A stretch of 61,403 nucleotides of DNA from NCBI GenBank assembly GCA_016932575.1, contig JAFGCO010000027.1, forward strand, positions 1 through 61,403. Direction: 5' to 3'. A program made the position numbers and the translations under genes. Positions within the stretch are counted from its first letter, which is position 1. Each line of letters begins with the position of its first letter. The notes beneath the pieces are model-generated. The model was not told the origin of the DNA. It did not search any database and saw nothing but the letters and a program-made list of their open reading frames with translations. Shown piece after piece: positions 34,807 to 43,932 of the stretch. The DNA is from a bacterium. Its GTDB lineage: Bacteria > Zhuqueibacterota > QNDG01 > JAFGCO01.

Positions 34807-35295
34807 TTACTTCTGCAGTTTAAGCACATACCTGCGATGCTCCGGATACCGCTTCCACAGTTCCTGATTACAGGTTGCCAGCCCATCGCATTCCACACAG
34901 CTAAAATAACCTTTTTCCACGGCGCACTTGCGGACCGTGCAGGCTGAGACAATAAATCCCATGGGTTTGCCTATCGGTTTACATCCATAGCAATATAATT
35001 GATCTTCTGGTATTTTACTGCCGCCGTGATCTTTAGACCATGCTTCAGCCTTGTCTTTCAGAAACTGGTGATCTCCTTTTAATGAAGCGACCAGGATCGG
35101 ACATGTTTTGCTGCATCTGTACGCGCAGAATGTCATATCCTTGGATACTTTATCAATATACATATCCATTTCACCTTCACCAGAAGTATTCTCATTTGTG
35201 CCTGCTCTTAGCAGTCCGGGGAACCGGGACAGCACACAGCAGGCCATAAGATCCCTGACAGATTGTTTTATAAATCCGCGACGATCCTGATCCAT
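34807..35295 (-). CDS. Tat-exported cysteine-rich DUF3795-like protein
   Basis: 162 residues from the ATG at 35295, which follows GGAGGG. The N-terminus carries a twin-arginine motif DRRGFIKQS followed by a hydrophobic stretch, so export of a folded, metal-loaded protein is predicted. The body has eleven or more Cys, with patterns FCAYRCSKTCPI, YCYGCKP, ACTVRKCA and FSCVECD, matching DUF3795 domains (putative Fe-S or zinc binding). DUF3795 proteins are usually cytoplasmic and lack a Tat signal, so this version is notable. Leftward, isolated from its neighbours. Confidence 0.82.
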   Translation of the reverse strand: MDQDRRGFIKQSVRDLMACCVLSRFPGLLRAGTNENTSGEGEMDMYIDKVSKDMTFCAYRCSKTCPILVASLKGDHQFLKDKAEAWSKDHGGSKIPEDQLYCYGCKPIGKPMGFIVSACTVRKCAVEKGYFSCVECDGLATCNQELWKRYPEHRRYVLKLQK

Positions 35296-35429
35296 TGTGC
35301 CCTCCATCTCATCAATCGAGTTTTTTAATAACAAACGCCTGACATCATGCAAGCAGATGAAAATCCGCCCTCACACGCCGGCATATATGATCATCTTATC
35401 CGTTTTTGTCAATATGAAAACAAATAAAC

Positions 35430-37625
35430 TTAATTCAATTTGGAATTTGTAATGCTGCCGCTTAGCTGAAAGCGAATCTCGATTTTTGTGCCATGATTGT
35501 GTTCAAACTGAATTTGGCCATCCAGCTGATCTTTTGCCAGAATGCGAACCAGCTTAAGCCCCAGTGAATTGGCCTTTTCCCATTCGAAATTTTCAGGCAT
35601 GCCCTGTCCATTGTCCTGTATTATCAGGGAGACTTCCCGTGAATCATTCATGGTAAAATATATCGTCACTTTCGGTTCCTGATGACCGTCCGTAAAAGCA
35701 TGCTTTAATGCATTCGAAACCAGTTCATTAATGATCAAACCACAGGGAACCGCACGGTCTATGCCCAGGGGGATATCATCTATATCCAATTCGAATGTCA
35801 CCCGTCCATGCTGATGCTGATAACTGCGTTTGAGTCCATTCACCAGAGTATTGACGTAATCCTGCAAATCCAGATGTGAAATATCCGCGCTCTTGTACAG
35901 ATTTTCATGAATCAGCGCCATGGAGCGGACACGGTCCTGGCTTTCTTTTAAAACAGAAACTGTGTCCGGATCTTTGATGGTTGAGGACTGCAAATTCAGC
36001 AGGCTGGAAATCACCTGCAGATTGTTTTTCACCCGGTGATGAATCTCTTTCAGCAGGATTTCTTTTTCTTCAAGGGACGCCTTGATCTTTTCCGCGGAAA
36101 TCATCCGCTCTGTTATATCTCTTGAAATACCGATAATCGTCACCACATCACCGGATTCATCTTTCACAGGTACTTTGGTTGTGGAAACCCATGTCGGTTT
36201 TCCTTTGATACTGGAGATATTTTCAATTTTATTGATCAAAGGATTTCCTGTCTTGACGATTCTTTTCTCGTCTTCGTAGGTTTCTTCAGCAAAATCCAAA
36301 GGGAAAAAATCAAAGTTGGTTTTTCCCAGGGCCTCTTCCTGATCCGTTAATCCGAAAAGTGCCAGATGGGCCTTGTTATTTTGAATAAACCGCGAGTATC
36401 TGTCCTTGAAATAAATGAAATCGGGCATATTGTCCATCAGAGCTCTGAGCATACGATGTTCATTTTTTAAAGCTTGCTCTATTTTTACACGCCACATCCG
36501 GCTCAACAGCAAATAAACAATCAATACTGTCTGTACCAGTAAAACAATCAGTGCAAGGATCACAATATACGGGTGTTTCTCAAAAAACGAGACCGGGTGC
36601 CCAATGATCTGGCAATCCGGAGGGAGAAGACGCGCTGCAATATGAAATCGTTTCAACTGCCTGTCATCAAATTTATACACACACTGGCTCCCCTGATAAA
36701 CAGGAATATTTTCAGGTGATTCACCAAACAAAATGCGTACTGCCATTTCAGCGGATACCCTTCCCTGTTCAGTACCCGATACCAGTTTGCCGCCAACAAT
36801 ACCGTACCCCAGATAAACCTCCGAAAATCCATAGACCGGCACTGTGGCATGTTCGGTAATCATGGGAAGCACTTCTTCATGCATGAAGGATTGCCCGTTT
36901 TTATCACGGAGAAACAGCTGATAAATCACCACTGATTCCTTGGGCAGATTTTTCAGTCGGGCCAGCAATGCATCCAGGCTGTATTCGCTGCCGTCCAGAT
37001 ACTGCACATTCATCCGGGTGAGCTGTTCAATTGCCACTCCCTCGCTTTGCCGCAGCACTTTCCCGGTCAGTGTAGCATCGCTGATGATGTAAAGAGTGTC
37101 AGCATTCGGATGCAGGCGTTCTATCAGACGGATGTTGTCTTCAACATCCGTCTTTTCGACAATCCCAGTATAGTTGGAATACCCTTCCAGCATGTGCGGA
37201 TCGTACTGATTGAGTCCGCAGAAAACCACCGGTACATTGGTCCATTGATCTTTCTGAAGCCGCTGCATCAATCGAAATGCATGGTCATCGGCCACGATGA
37301 TCAGATCAAAGGTATCCCGGTGATATTTTTCCAGCAAATAATTCTTGAATAACCGGATATATTGCGGATGATCGAAGTTTTTCGTATCCATATATTCCAC
37401 CCGGATATCCACATAAGGAATGGCCTCATGCAGTTTTTGAAAAATTGTCCGGGTGACTTCATCTGATTGCTGATAACCGTAATGATAGGAATTCAACAGC
37501 AAAATCGTGGGTGAAAACACGCCATTTATGTGTTCGTTACCCGCAAGAACGCATGAATGGAAATAAAGGATGCATCCCATTATTGATAGAAAAAGGGCAA
37601 ATCCATATTTTCGAATCTGCGGCAT
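35430..37625 (-). CDS. Sensor histidine kinase with ABC substrate-binding-like sensor
   Basis: 731 residues. Order: signal/anchor helix (about 8-27), an extracytoplasmic domain of the ABC-substrate-binding-like type (about 38-335; ILLLNSYHYGYQQSDEVT and VPVVFCGLNQYD are typical), a transmembrane helix (about 350-375), a PAS domain (about 395-500; MPDFIYFKDRYSRFIQNN), a HisKA_2 dimerisation domain with phospho-acceptor His near 528 (EIHHRVKNNLQVISSL), and a HATPase (about 608-728; NELVSNALKHAF, DNGQGMP). This layout is known in kinases that sense small ligands in the periplasm. No response regulator is adjacent. It starts 3 nt after the GH3 gene, so the sensed ligand may be a product of that enzyme. 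Confidence 0.93.
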   Translation of the reverse strand: MPQIRKYGFALFLSIMGCILYFHSCVLAGNEHINGVFSPTILLLNSYHYGYQQSDEVTRTIFQKLHEAIPYVDIRVEYMDTKNFDHPQYIRLFKNYLLEKYHRDTFDLIIVADDHAFRLMQRLQKDQWTNVPVVFCGLNQYDPHMLEGYSNYTGIVEKTDVEDNIRLIERLHPNADTLYIISDATLTGKVLRQSEGVAIEQLTRMNVQYLDGSEYSLDALLARLKNLPKESVVIYQLFLRDKNGQSFMHEEVLPMITEHATVPVYGFSEVYLGYGIVGGKLVSGTEQGRVSAEMAVRILFGESPENIPVYQGSQCVYKFDDRQLKRFHIAARLLPPDCQIIGHPVSFFEKHPYIVILALIVLLVQTVLIVYLLLSRMWRVKIEQALKNEHRMLRALMDNMPDFIYFKDRYSRFIQNNKAHLALFGLTDQEEALGKTNFDFFPLDFAEETYEDEKRIVKTGNPLINKIENISSIKGKPTWVSTTKVPVKDESGDVVTIIGISRDITERMISAEKIKASLEEKEILLKEIHHRVKNNLQVISSLLNLQSSTIKDPDTVSVLKESQDRVRSMALIHENLYKSADISHLDLQDYVNTLVNGLKRSYQHQHGRVTFELDIDDIPLGIDRAVPCGLIINELVSNALKHAFTDGHQEPKVTIYFTMNDSREVSLIIQDNGQGMPENFEWEKANSLGLKLVRILAKDQLDGQIQFEHNHGTKIEIRFQLSGSITNSKLN

Positions 37626-37628
37626 GTG

Positions 37629-39941
37629 TTATCTCACATTCAACGTGTCCGATAAAAACTCGACAGAACTTCGGCCTACCATAATCGCAAAATCTCCCGA
37701 TGGTACTGACCGCTCCATGTTCATGTCAAAGGCTTCGAGTTTATCAGATGTTAAACGAAAATGGACGGTTTTGGTTTCCCCCGGATCAAGATGCACGCGT
37801 GTAAAATCTTTTAATTCTTTCACGGGCCGGGTGGGCAGGCTGATCAAATCATGAATGTAAAGCTGCACAATCTCATCACCCGCTTTGTCTCCGGTATTCG
37901 TCACCTTGACGGTCACCGCGGCAGGTTCATCCTGACCGATTACTTTCGGCGAGATTTCCAGATTTCTGTATTCGAACTGTGTATAGCTTAATCCAAAACC
38001 GAAAGGATACAGCGGTGAAGAATCGGACAGAATGTAGTGACGAAAATCACTGGGTTTTTTATTGTAATAACAGGGCAATTGCCCGACCGATCGTGGAAAA
38101 GTCACAGAAAGCTTGCCGCTCGGATTTACTCTCCCAAACAGCAGATTGGCCGCAGCTTGACCGGTTTCCTGCCCGAGGTACCAGCATTCAACAATCGCAT
38201 CCGCATTTTCCTGAATGGCATTGATCGACAGCGGCCTTCCGTTGATGAGGAGCACCACCACCGGTTTGCCGGTTTTAAACAGGGCCTCTGCCAGGGCATT
38301 CTGGCGGCCTGGAAGATTCAGATTGTCCGTGTCTCCCAGATGATCCTCATTCCAGGCTTCACGGTTCAGAATTTCGTTTTCACCCAGAACCAGAATGACT
38401 GCGTCGCTCTTTTTTGCAGTCTTCACAGCCTGTTTGATCAGCTTTTTATCATTTTCAGGATCATTCAAAACCGGTTTTTCATTCAATCGCCAGTGGCAGT
38501 CTTCATTCAGGGTCAGTTTGCATCCCTCGGCGTAAACCACTTTGAATTTTCCTTTGGCAAAAGTCTGGATCCCCTGAAGTACAGACACGCCCCGCATGGG
38601 GACTGTGGAATAGCTGCCAAGATGAATATCCGCAGCATTGGGCCCGATCACGGCCAGGGTTTTAATTTTGGCAGAATCGAGCGGAAGCAATCCATCCCTG
38701 TTTTTCAGCAGTACCATGGCTTCGTGCGCTGCCCTCAGAGCCAGAACACGGTCACCTTCGCTTTTCAGGGCCCGCTCATAGGCATCGACATCAATATACG
38801 GATCGTCGAACAATCCGGCCAGGAATTTGACCCGAAGCACATTGCGCGCGGCTCGGGTAATCGTTGTTTCGTCGATATTTCCCTTGAGGTATTGATCGGC
38901 CAGTGCACGATAACATCCACGGCTGCCCAAATCATAATCGACTCCTGATCGGAGGGATAAAACACCGGATGCAGCAGAATCTTCAGCCGCCAGATGATCC
39001 CGATAAGTCACATCCAGACCTCCCCCGTCGCTCATCACATAACCGTCGAATCCCCATTCACTGCGAAGAATATCCAAAAGCAGTTTACGGTTCACATGAT
39101 TGGGCACGCCGTCCCATTCATTGTATGAAGCCATAATGGACAGGGCATGGGCTTTTTTCACAGCCATTTCAAAAGGATAAAGATGGGTTTCCCGGAACAG
39201 GCGTTCCCCATAATTCACCGGGGCAATGTTTCGGCCGCCAAAGGGTTGTCCGTGACCCGCAAAATGTTTCAGTGTAACCGCAAGATGCGCATGATCCACG
39301 GGCAATGACCTGCCCTGAAGCCCGAACACGGCGGCAATCGCCATTCGTGATGCGAGATAGGGATCTTCACTGTAACACTCTTCGGTCCGTCCCCATCTGG
39401 GCTCCCGCGCAAGATCCAGAACCGGAGACAGCACCTGCCGGGTGCCGCGCAAACGGCCCTCCCTGGCCGCGACCGTAAAGACCGCTTCAACCAATGTGGT
39501 GTCAAAGGTGCATCCCAGGGCAATGGCCTGGGGGAAACTGGTGGCGCCCCGGGCGGTCAGCCCGTGAAGCGATTCATTGAACATGAAAACCGGAATACCC
39601 AGACGCGTATTTTCAATCATATATTTCTGAAGACCGTTGATGCACATGGCCTGCTGCCGCGGCGTTTTCCTGTAATACATGCCCCATGAAAAAAACGCTC
39701 CCAGGCCCCGGTGAATGATGGCCGTGTCCTGCGTGCTGATAAAATTTCCCTGGCCGTCAAAGGCAAGTGTGTCTCTTGAACCGAATGAAAAAAGCTGGCC
39801 GGCTTTTTCTTCAACGGTCATGCGATGAATCAAATCATCCAGACGCTGTTCCACCGGCACAGACGTGTCTTTGTATATGGGGATCCGGCCGGACAAAACC
39901 GGGCAGACCAGCATGCAAAGCATAATAATCCGATATGTCAT
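37629..39941 (-). CDS. Glycoside hydrolase family 3 (beta-glucosidase/xylosidase type)
   Basis: 770 residues from the ATG at 39941 (AGAGG 8 nt upstream); an in-frame TTG is rejected. A signal peptide (to about residue 20) is followed by the (beta/alpha)8 domain: VEQRLDDLIHRMTVEEKAGQ, SPVLDLAREPRWGRTEECYS, TLKHFAGHGQPFGGRN and GFDGYVMSDGGG with the nucleophile Asp near residue 300. Then come the alpha/beta sandwich domain and a C-terminal fibronectin-III-like domain (VKVTNTGDKAGDEIVQLYI). The family cleaves beta-glucosides or beta-xylosides. There is no T9SS tail, so it is likely periplasmic. Co-transcribed with the sensor kinase downstream. Confidence 0.94.
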   Translation of the reverse strand: MTYRIIMLCMLVCPVLSGRIPIYKDTSVPVEQRLDDLIHRMTVEEKAGQLFSFGSRDTLAFDGQGNFISTQDTAIIHRGLGAFFSWGMYYRKTPRQQAMCINGLQKYMIENTRLGIPVFMFNESLHGLTARGATSFPQAIALGCTFDTTLVEAVFTVAAREGRLRGTRQVLSPVLDLAREPRWGRTEECYSEDPYLASRMAIAAVFGLQGRSLPVDHAHLAVTLKHFAGHGQPFGGRNIAPVNYGERLFRETHLYPFEMAVKKAHALSIMASYNEWDGVPNHVNRKLLLDILRSEWGFDGYVMSDGGGLDVTYRDHLAAEDSAASGVLSLRSGVDYDLGSRGCYRALADQYLKGNIDETTITRAARNVLRVKFLAGLFDDPYIDVDAYERALKSEGDRVLALRAAHEAMVLLKNRDGLLPLDSAKIKTLAVIGPNAADIHLGSYSTVPMRGVSVLQGIQTFAKGKFKVVYAEGCKLTLNEDCHWRLNEKPVLNDPENDKKLIKQAVKTAKKSDAVILVLGENEILNREAWNEDHLGDTDNLNLPGRQNALAEALFKTGKPVVVLLINGRPLSINAIQENADAIVECWYLGQETGQAAANLLFGRVNPSGKLSVTFPRSVGQLPCYYNKKPSDFRHYILSDSSPLYPFGFGLSYTQFEYRNLEISPKVIGQDEPAAVTVKVTNTGDKAGDEIVQLYIHDLISLPTRPVKELKDFTRVHLDPGETKTVHFRLTSDKLEAFDMNMERSVPSGDFAIMVGRSSVEFLSDTLNVR

Positions 39942-40291
39942 GATCAAATCCTCTTGTAAATGGGGTTAAGATCAAGATGAATCTCATGTCAGAACTGGTA
40001 AGGTCAGGTCATCCATCCTGAGCGAATTGAATCGCACGCGATGCATCATCTTGCGGAAAAATAATATAATCCGAAAATTAACTGAATTAATGATGAAAGT
40101 CAAGATGGAAAAACGGGGTTTTTAGTAAAAAAAAGCACAAATTCCTGTTATTGATCGAAAGCGCATCAAAAAGTCAACGGAAGTTGGGTGTTGATTTTAT
40201 GATCGATTGTTGTTATAATACATCAATTCTGTCTCCACTCATATTCGAAGACCTTTATTGCACTGTATGAAAATCTTATGGAGGACGAACT
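39942..40291. other. Divergent intergenic region
   Basis: About 350 nt between the leftward GH3 gene and the rightward ankyrin gene. I see no gene. A GGAGG site lies at 40280-40284 before ATG 40292, whose frame is cut short after 20 codons (see the ankyrin entry). Confidence 0.5.
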
Positions 40292-40322
40292 ATGTACAGA
40301 CTGATGAAATACAAAAAATGCA

Positions 40323-41429
40323 TTGCTCCTTCAGGAACACGGTGCCGGTCGTAATCTATCAGCAGCTTCAAGATATCTGTTAAATCAGTCATTACTTGAA
40401 TCTGTACAGAAAGGCAATGTGTTTAAAGTCAGCACTTGTTTGAAATTAGGAGCTTCTGCCAATGCAAAATCAAATCAGGGAAAGACTGCGTTGATGATGG
40501 CTGTTCAGAATGAGCATATTGAAACCGTAAAAATGTTAATTGATGAAAATGCCGGTATTCATGCAACAAACAACGTCCGTGAAACCCCATTGATGATCGC
40601 TTCAAAAAACGATACCACTGCAATTGTAAAATTACTGATCTCAAAAGGAGCTGATATCAATGCCAAAAACAATAACGGTCAGACGGCATTTATACTTGCC
40701 GTCCAGGCGGGTAAATTAGAGACAGCAAAATTATTGCTGGCACAAAGTGTCGATGTCAATGCGGGTGACAATATGAACACAACTCCCTTAATGGTTGCAT
40801 CACAAGCAGGCAATACCGGGATTGCTGAATTACTGATTGCGCATCATGCAAATGTGAATATAAAAAACAACCGGAGAATGACTGCTTTGATGTTTGCATC
40901 TGAAAGGGCATACAATTCTGAGATTATCGAATTGTTGATTGCCCATGATGCCGATGTCAATGCCCGATCATATTATAAAGAAACCGCACTGTCACTCTCG
41001 AGCAGACATGGGAAAAATTATCTTGTTTTGAAGAAAGCCGGCGCCACAGAATTTTATCGTAAATCCTGGTTGCTTGGAATGTCTCTCGGAGGTGCTCCGG
41101 GGAATTACTCAGAAGCGTCGGCCGATAAATCAGTCAGTCAATCGAGCACAACAGCGGAATTCAGATTCGGAAGAATGATGAGCGACCAGCTGATGCTCTC
41201 GCTGGGAATGTACGGATGGATACCGGATGGGACAATCGACAACCAGAAAAGAGATTTGTCATTCACAACCTGCACATTTGAAGCAACTGCATTTCCGGGA
41301 AAAATGGGATCTCCATTAAACAATGTTTTTATCAGAGGAGGCTTATCAATAACCCAGGCAGATATTTACGATGAGGAAGGGATAGATATTGAAGAAAGTG
41401 AGTCCGGATTTGGATGGATGATTAAATAG
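40323..41429 (+). CDS. Ankyrin-repeat / outer-membrane barrel protein, damaged at both ends
   Basis: 368 codons are open. About six ankyrin repeats (residues 22-240) carry the consensus pattern (GKTALMMAVQNEHIETVKML; GADINAKNNNGQTAF; HDADVNA). A beta-barrel-like segment follows (about 245-368: LLGMSLGGAPGNYSEASAD, AEFRFGRMMSDQLMLSLGMY) and stops abruptly at GFGWMIK. The good start (GGAGG, ATG at 40292) is in another frame and ends at a stop after 20 codons; the open frame begins only at 40308 with TTG at 40323, so the signal peptide is lost through a frame-disrupting lesion. The barrel lacks its last strands. Most likely a pseudogene or a gene fused by deletion to the following esterase. Confidence 0.6.
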   Translation: MLLQEHGAGRNLSAASRYLLNQSLLESVQKGNVFKVSTCLKLGASANAKSNQGKTALMMAVQNEHIETVKMLIDENAGIHATNNVRETPLMIASKNDTTAIVKLLISKGADINAKNNNGQTAFILAVQAGKLETAKLLLAQSVDVNAGDNMNTTPLMVASQAGNTGIAELLIAHHANVNIKNNRRMTALMFASERAYNSEIIELLIAHDADVNARSYYKETALSLSSRHGKNYLVLKKAGATEFYRKSWLLGMSLGGAPGNYSEASADKSVSQSSTTAEFRFGRMMSDQLMLSLGMYGWIPDGTIDNQKRDLSFTTCTFEATAFPGKMGSPLNNVFIRGGLSITQADIYDEEGIDIEESESGFGWMIK

Positions 41430-41464
41430 AGCGGCAAAGAATTATTCAGGTATCAGATCCCGGA

Positions 41465-42220
41465 ATGTACGTTTTTTTCACTTCACAAGAAGAAAACACG
41501 GGATGTGCGGTCCTGATTTGCCCGCCGGGCGGATACGGGAAACTGGCCTACAATATTGCAGGTTTTCAGTTTGCCAAATGGCTGAACACACTTGGTGTGA
41601 GTGCTTTTGTACTGATTTATCGATTACCCGCATCACCCGATCTGATTGAACGGGAAAAAGCCCCTCTTCAGGATGCACAAAGAGCCGTAAAAATGATCAG
41701 GTCGAATGCTCAGGCATGGCAAATAAATACTGCCAAAATTGGTGTCATGGGAACATCGGCCGGCGGACATCTGGCTTCAACCCTGGGAACCCATTTTGAA
41801 GATTATTCATCAATCGGTGATTCTTTAGACAATTATTCATTTGAACCTGATTTTATGATATTGATTTCGGCAGTGATCAATATGGACCGGTATGCCCATC
41901 AGGGCAGTGTGAACAACTTATTGGGAAGCAAACCAGCTCGCAAAATGAGGGCCCTTTATTCGAATGAACATCATGTCAGCAGTAAAACACCCCCGGCATT
42001 TATTGTTCATGCACAAAATGATCATGTGGTTCCCGTTATCAACAGTATCTTGTTTTACCAGGCAATGCTAAACAATAAAATTACCGGAAGCCTCCATATT
42101 TTTCCTGAGGGAGATCATTCGATTGCTTTGTGTAACAATCCGGGATCAACCAATTTATGGACAGTTTTATGCGAGGAATGGCTTTGTTATATGGGATTTA
42201 CTGTGAAAAATGCGGACTGA
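41465..42220 (+). CDS. Acetyl-esterase-like alpha/beta hydrolase, N-terminally truncated
   Basis: 251 residues from the first Met. The alpha/beta-hydrolase motifs ICPPGGYGKLA (oxyanion), MGTSAGGH (nucleophile elbow with Ser), HAQNDHVVPV (Asp) and EGDHSI (His) are all present, as in xylan acetylesterases. But the first beta strand is encoded upstream of this Met: in frame, ERQRIIQVSDPG precedes MYVFF, and the frame meets a stop at about 41424. The usual signal peptide and first strand are therefore missing, and no ribosome site precedes 41465. With the truncated barrel gene ending at 41429, this looks like a deletion junction. Probable pseudogene. Confidence 0.65.
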   Translation: MYVFFTSQEENTGCAVLICPPGGYGKLAYNIAGFQFAKWLNTLGVSAFVLIYRLPASPDLIEREKAPLQDAQRAVKMIRSNAQAWQINTAKIGVMGTSAGGHLASTLGTHFEDYSSIGDSLDNYSFEPDFMILISAVINMDRYAHQGSVNNLLGSKPARKMRALYSNEHHVSSKTPPAFIVHAQNDHVVPVINSILFYQAMLNNKITGSLHIFPEGDHSIALCNNPGSTNLWTVLCEEWLCYMGFTVKNAD

Positions 42221-42339
42221 ATTTCAAACATGTTCCGGTGATCTCCCTGGATTGTTCAATCCGGGAGGATCATACCGGCATGAAATAGATGGGTTGAATT
42301 GTCTGAATATCAGACCGTATTTTATGCATAGGAGGTTGT

Positions 42340-42846
42340 ATGAATCGAATATATATAACATTAATAATCGTATGGATTGTCATGACCGGATGTGCCGACA
42401 AATCCGCACTCCAGAAAAACCAATTGCAGGGTGCATGGCGCGTGACCGCAATGTGTTTAATCTCTGCGAATAAAGACACCATGAAAGTACCGATAAACGA
42501 AAGTTTATTCATATTTGGAGAAGGATATTACAGCATCGTATACGCTTTCGGTGATAAGAGTTCTCCGACCTATGCCGAGCGCTGGCACCCGAGTGACAGT
42601 GAAAAAGTTTCAAGATACAGTTCCCTGATTGTTAATACAGGTTCATATCATATAAATGGATCCCACCTTTATGCACGGCCCCTCTTTGCGCTTGCGCCGG
42701 AATTTGTTAAAGGCCAAGCGATTTTTTCATTCAGGTTTGTAAAGGAAACATTGGAGTTAATATGGGAAAAGAGCATTGCGTTCGATGGCCTTGAGTATCC
42801 ATCGGCAGGCACGGTCACCCTGCTCAAACTTGTGCGGGTAAAATGA
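42340..42846 (+). CDS. Lipocalin-like lipoprotein
   Basis: 168 residues with a lipoprotein signal peptide ending in VMTGC (Cys18). The mature part begins LQGAWRVTAMCLIS, a typical opening of lipocalin-like small beta-barrel lipoproteins (LxGxW), followed by antiparallel strands and ends in TVTLLKLVRVK. An AGGAGG site lies 4 nt before the ATG. No specific ligand is evident. Likely anchored to the outer membrane, periplasmic side. Confidence 0.78.
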   Translation: MNRIYITLIIVWIVMTGCADKSALQKNQLQGAWRVTAMCLISANKDTMKVPINESLFIFGEGYYSIVYAFGDKSSPTYAERWHPSDSEKVSRYSSLIVNTGSYHINGSHLYARPLFALAPEFVKGQAIFSFRFVKETLELIWEKSIAFDGLEYPSAGTVTLLKLVRVK

Positions 42847-43097
42847 ACAGTAGTAATTTTGATCATCCGGGGTATTTTACCTGTAACAAAAACCGGGCGG
42901 GTTTTATAATCGATAATACAGAAAAATCTGAGGCAGGGATTTCACAGAAAACCATCCTGGATTATCAAGTCAGGAATGATCAAAAATGATAAAGACATTG
43001 ATTTTGAGTATCTTCGTTTTTATTTTATATAAAAATGAATTTCCAAATAATAACATAAGATGCCGGATATAAGCAAAATATGACTGAGAGGCATACA

Positions 43098-43790
43098 ATG
43101 AAACAGATAAAAACAGCGATCTCTGCCATTCTGGGGCTTCAGCGTGTGCTGTGGAAACACCTGGGCTTCCGGTGGCCGGCCATGCTGATCCGGGCGTTCA
43201 TGAATTCCGGAAAACTGCTGGATCAGACGCGATGGAAAAATGACCAATCGGAAGAGGCCGAATACCTGAGGCTGATTGCAGTCTTTGCCGCCCTTTATCT
43301 TGATCTTCTGATGAAATATCCGGAAGAGAAAGCCGGTAAAATTCAGCGGGAAATCATGGAAACCGCCGTATTGAATGATGACATGATCGTGAGCCGCCAG
43401 TGCGGCCTGCTGAACACAATAGATCCGTTCCGGCGTTTTCTGCAGTTTGACAAGCACCTCACTCAGGAAGGTTCGGGAAAATTCAACCGGCTGATATTTT
43501 ACTCCAAAGAACCGCACGAAATCCATTATCTGCAGACCCGCTGCCTGTTTCATGATTTCTTTAATGAAGTGGGCCTGCCCGAATTGACCCGCCATTTCTG
43601 CAATATTGACCGGGTCATTTATCAGAAAATCTTTCCCGAATATCATTTCAACCGCAACGGGAACTGGGGCAATACACTGGGTTACGGAGCGCCGCATTGT
43701 GAATTTGTTTTTCTGCTGAAAGACCGGCCGGATATCGAGTTTGAAGAAGAGCCCGGAGAAGTCATGCTTCCCCTGGCAACCCATATGTAA
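43098..43790 (+). CDS. L-2-amino-thiazoline-4-carboxylic acid hydrolase-like protein
   Basis: 230 residues; ATG at 43098 preferred over 43080 because GAGAGG lies 6 nt upstream. Late motifs match the ATC hydrolase family PF14196: CLFHDFFNEVGLPELTRHFCNIDRVIYQKI and the following H-rich FPEYHF segment. The known member opens the thiazoline ring in cysteine formation from ATC, but most family members have no tested substrate. No signal peptide; cytoplasmic. It stands alone between the lipocalin-like gene and the barrel gene cluster. Confidence 0.7.
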   Translation: MKQIKTAISAILGLQRVLWKHLGFRWPAMLIRAFMNSGKLLDQTRWKNDQSEEAEYLRLIAVFAALYLDLLMKYPEEKAGKIQREIMETAVLNDDMIVSRQCGLLNTIDPFRRFLQFDKHLTQEGSGKFNRLIFYSKEPHEIHYLQTRCLFHDFFNEVGLPELTRHFCNIDRVIYQKIFPEYHFNRNGNWGNTLGYGAPHCEFVFLLKDRPDIEFEEEPGEVMLPLATHM

Positions 43791-43838
43791 GGGTTTTTTA
43801 ACTTGAGTGAAATGTTACGGATATTTTATCTGGTTCAC

Positions 43839-43866
43839 ACAGGTTTTCAGAATTCTGAAAACCTGT
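43839..43866. terminator. Perfect 28-bp palindrome between convergent genes
   Basis: ACAGGTTTTCAG and CTGAAAACCTGT flank a central AATT, making a perfect self-complementary 28-mer between the convergent genes ending at 43790 and 43933. Adenines rather than thymines follow on the plus strand, so it is not a classic intrinsic terminator, but its position fits a bidirectional transcript end. Confidence 0.45.
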
Positions 43867-43932
43867 TAAAAAAATTACTTCGGTTCCTGCTGAAATAGTT
43901 AATCTTCTCAGGCGTATCCATCTCCATACAAT

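Noticed and set aside
38037-38948. 303-codon plus-strand frame opposite the GH3 gene
   Set aside because: A shadow of a high-confidence glycoside hydrolase.
43020-43784. 254-codon minus-strand frame opposite the ATC-hydrolase-like gene
   Set aside because: The plus-strand frame matches a family and has a ribosome site; the antisense frame matches nothing.
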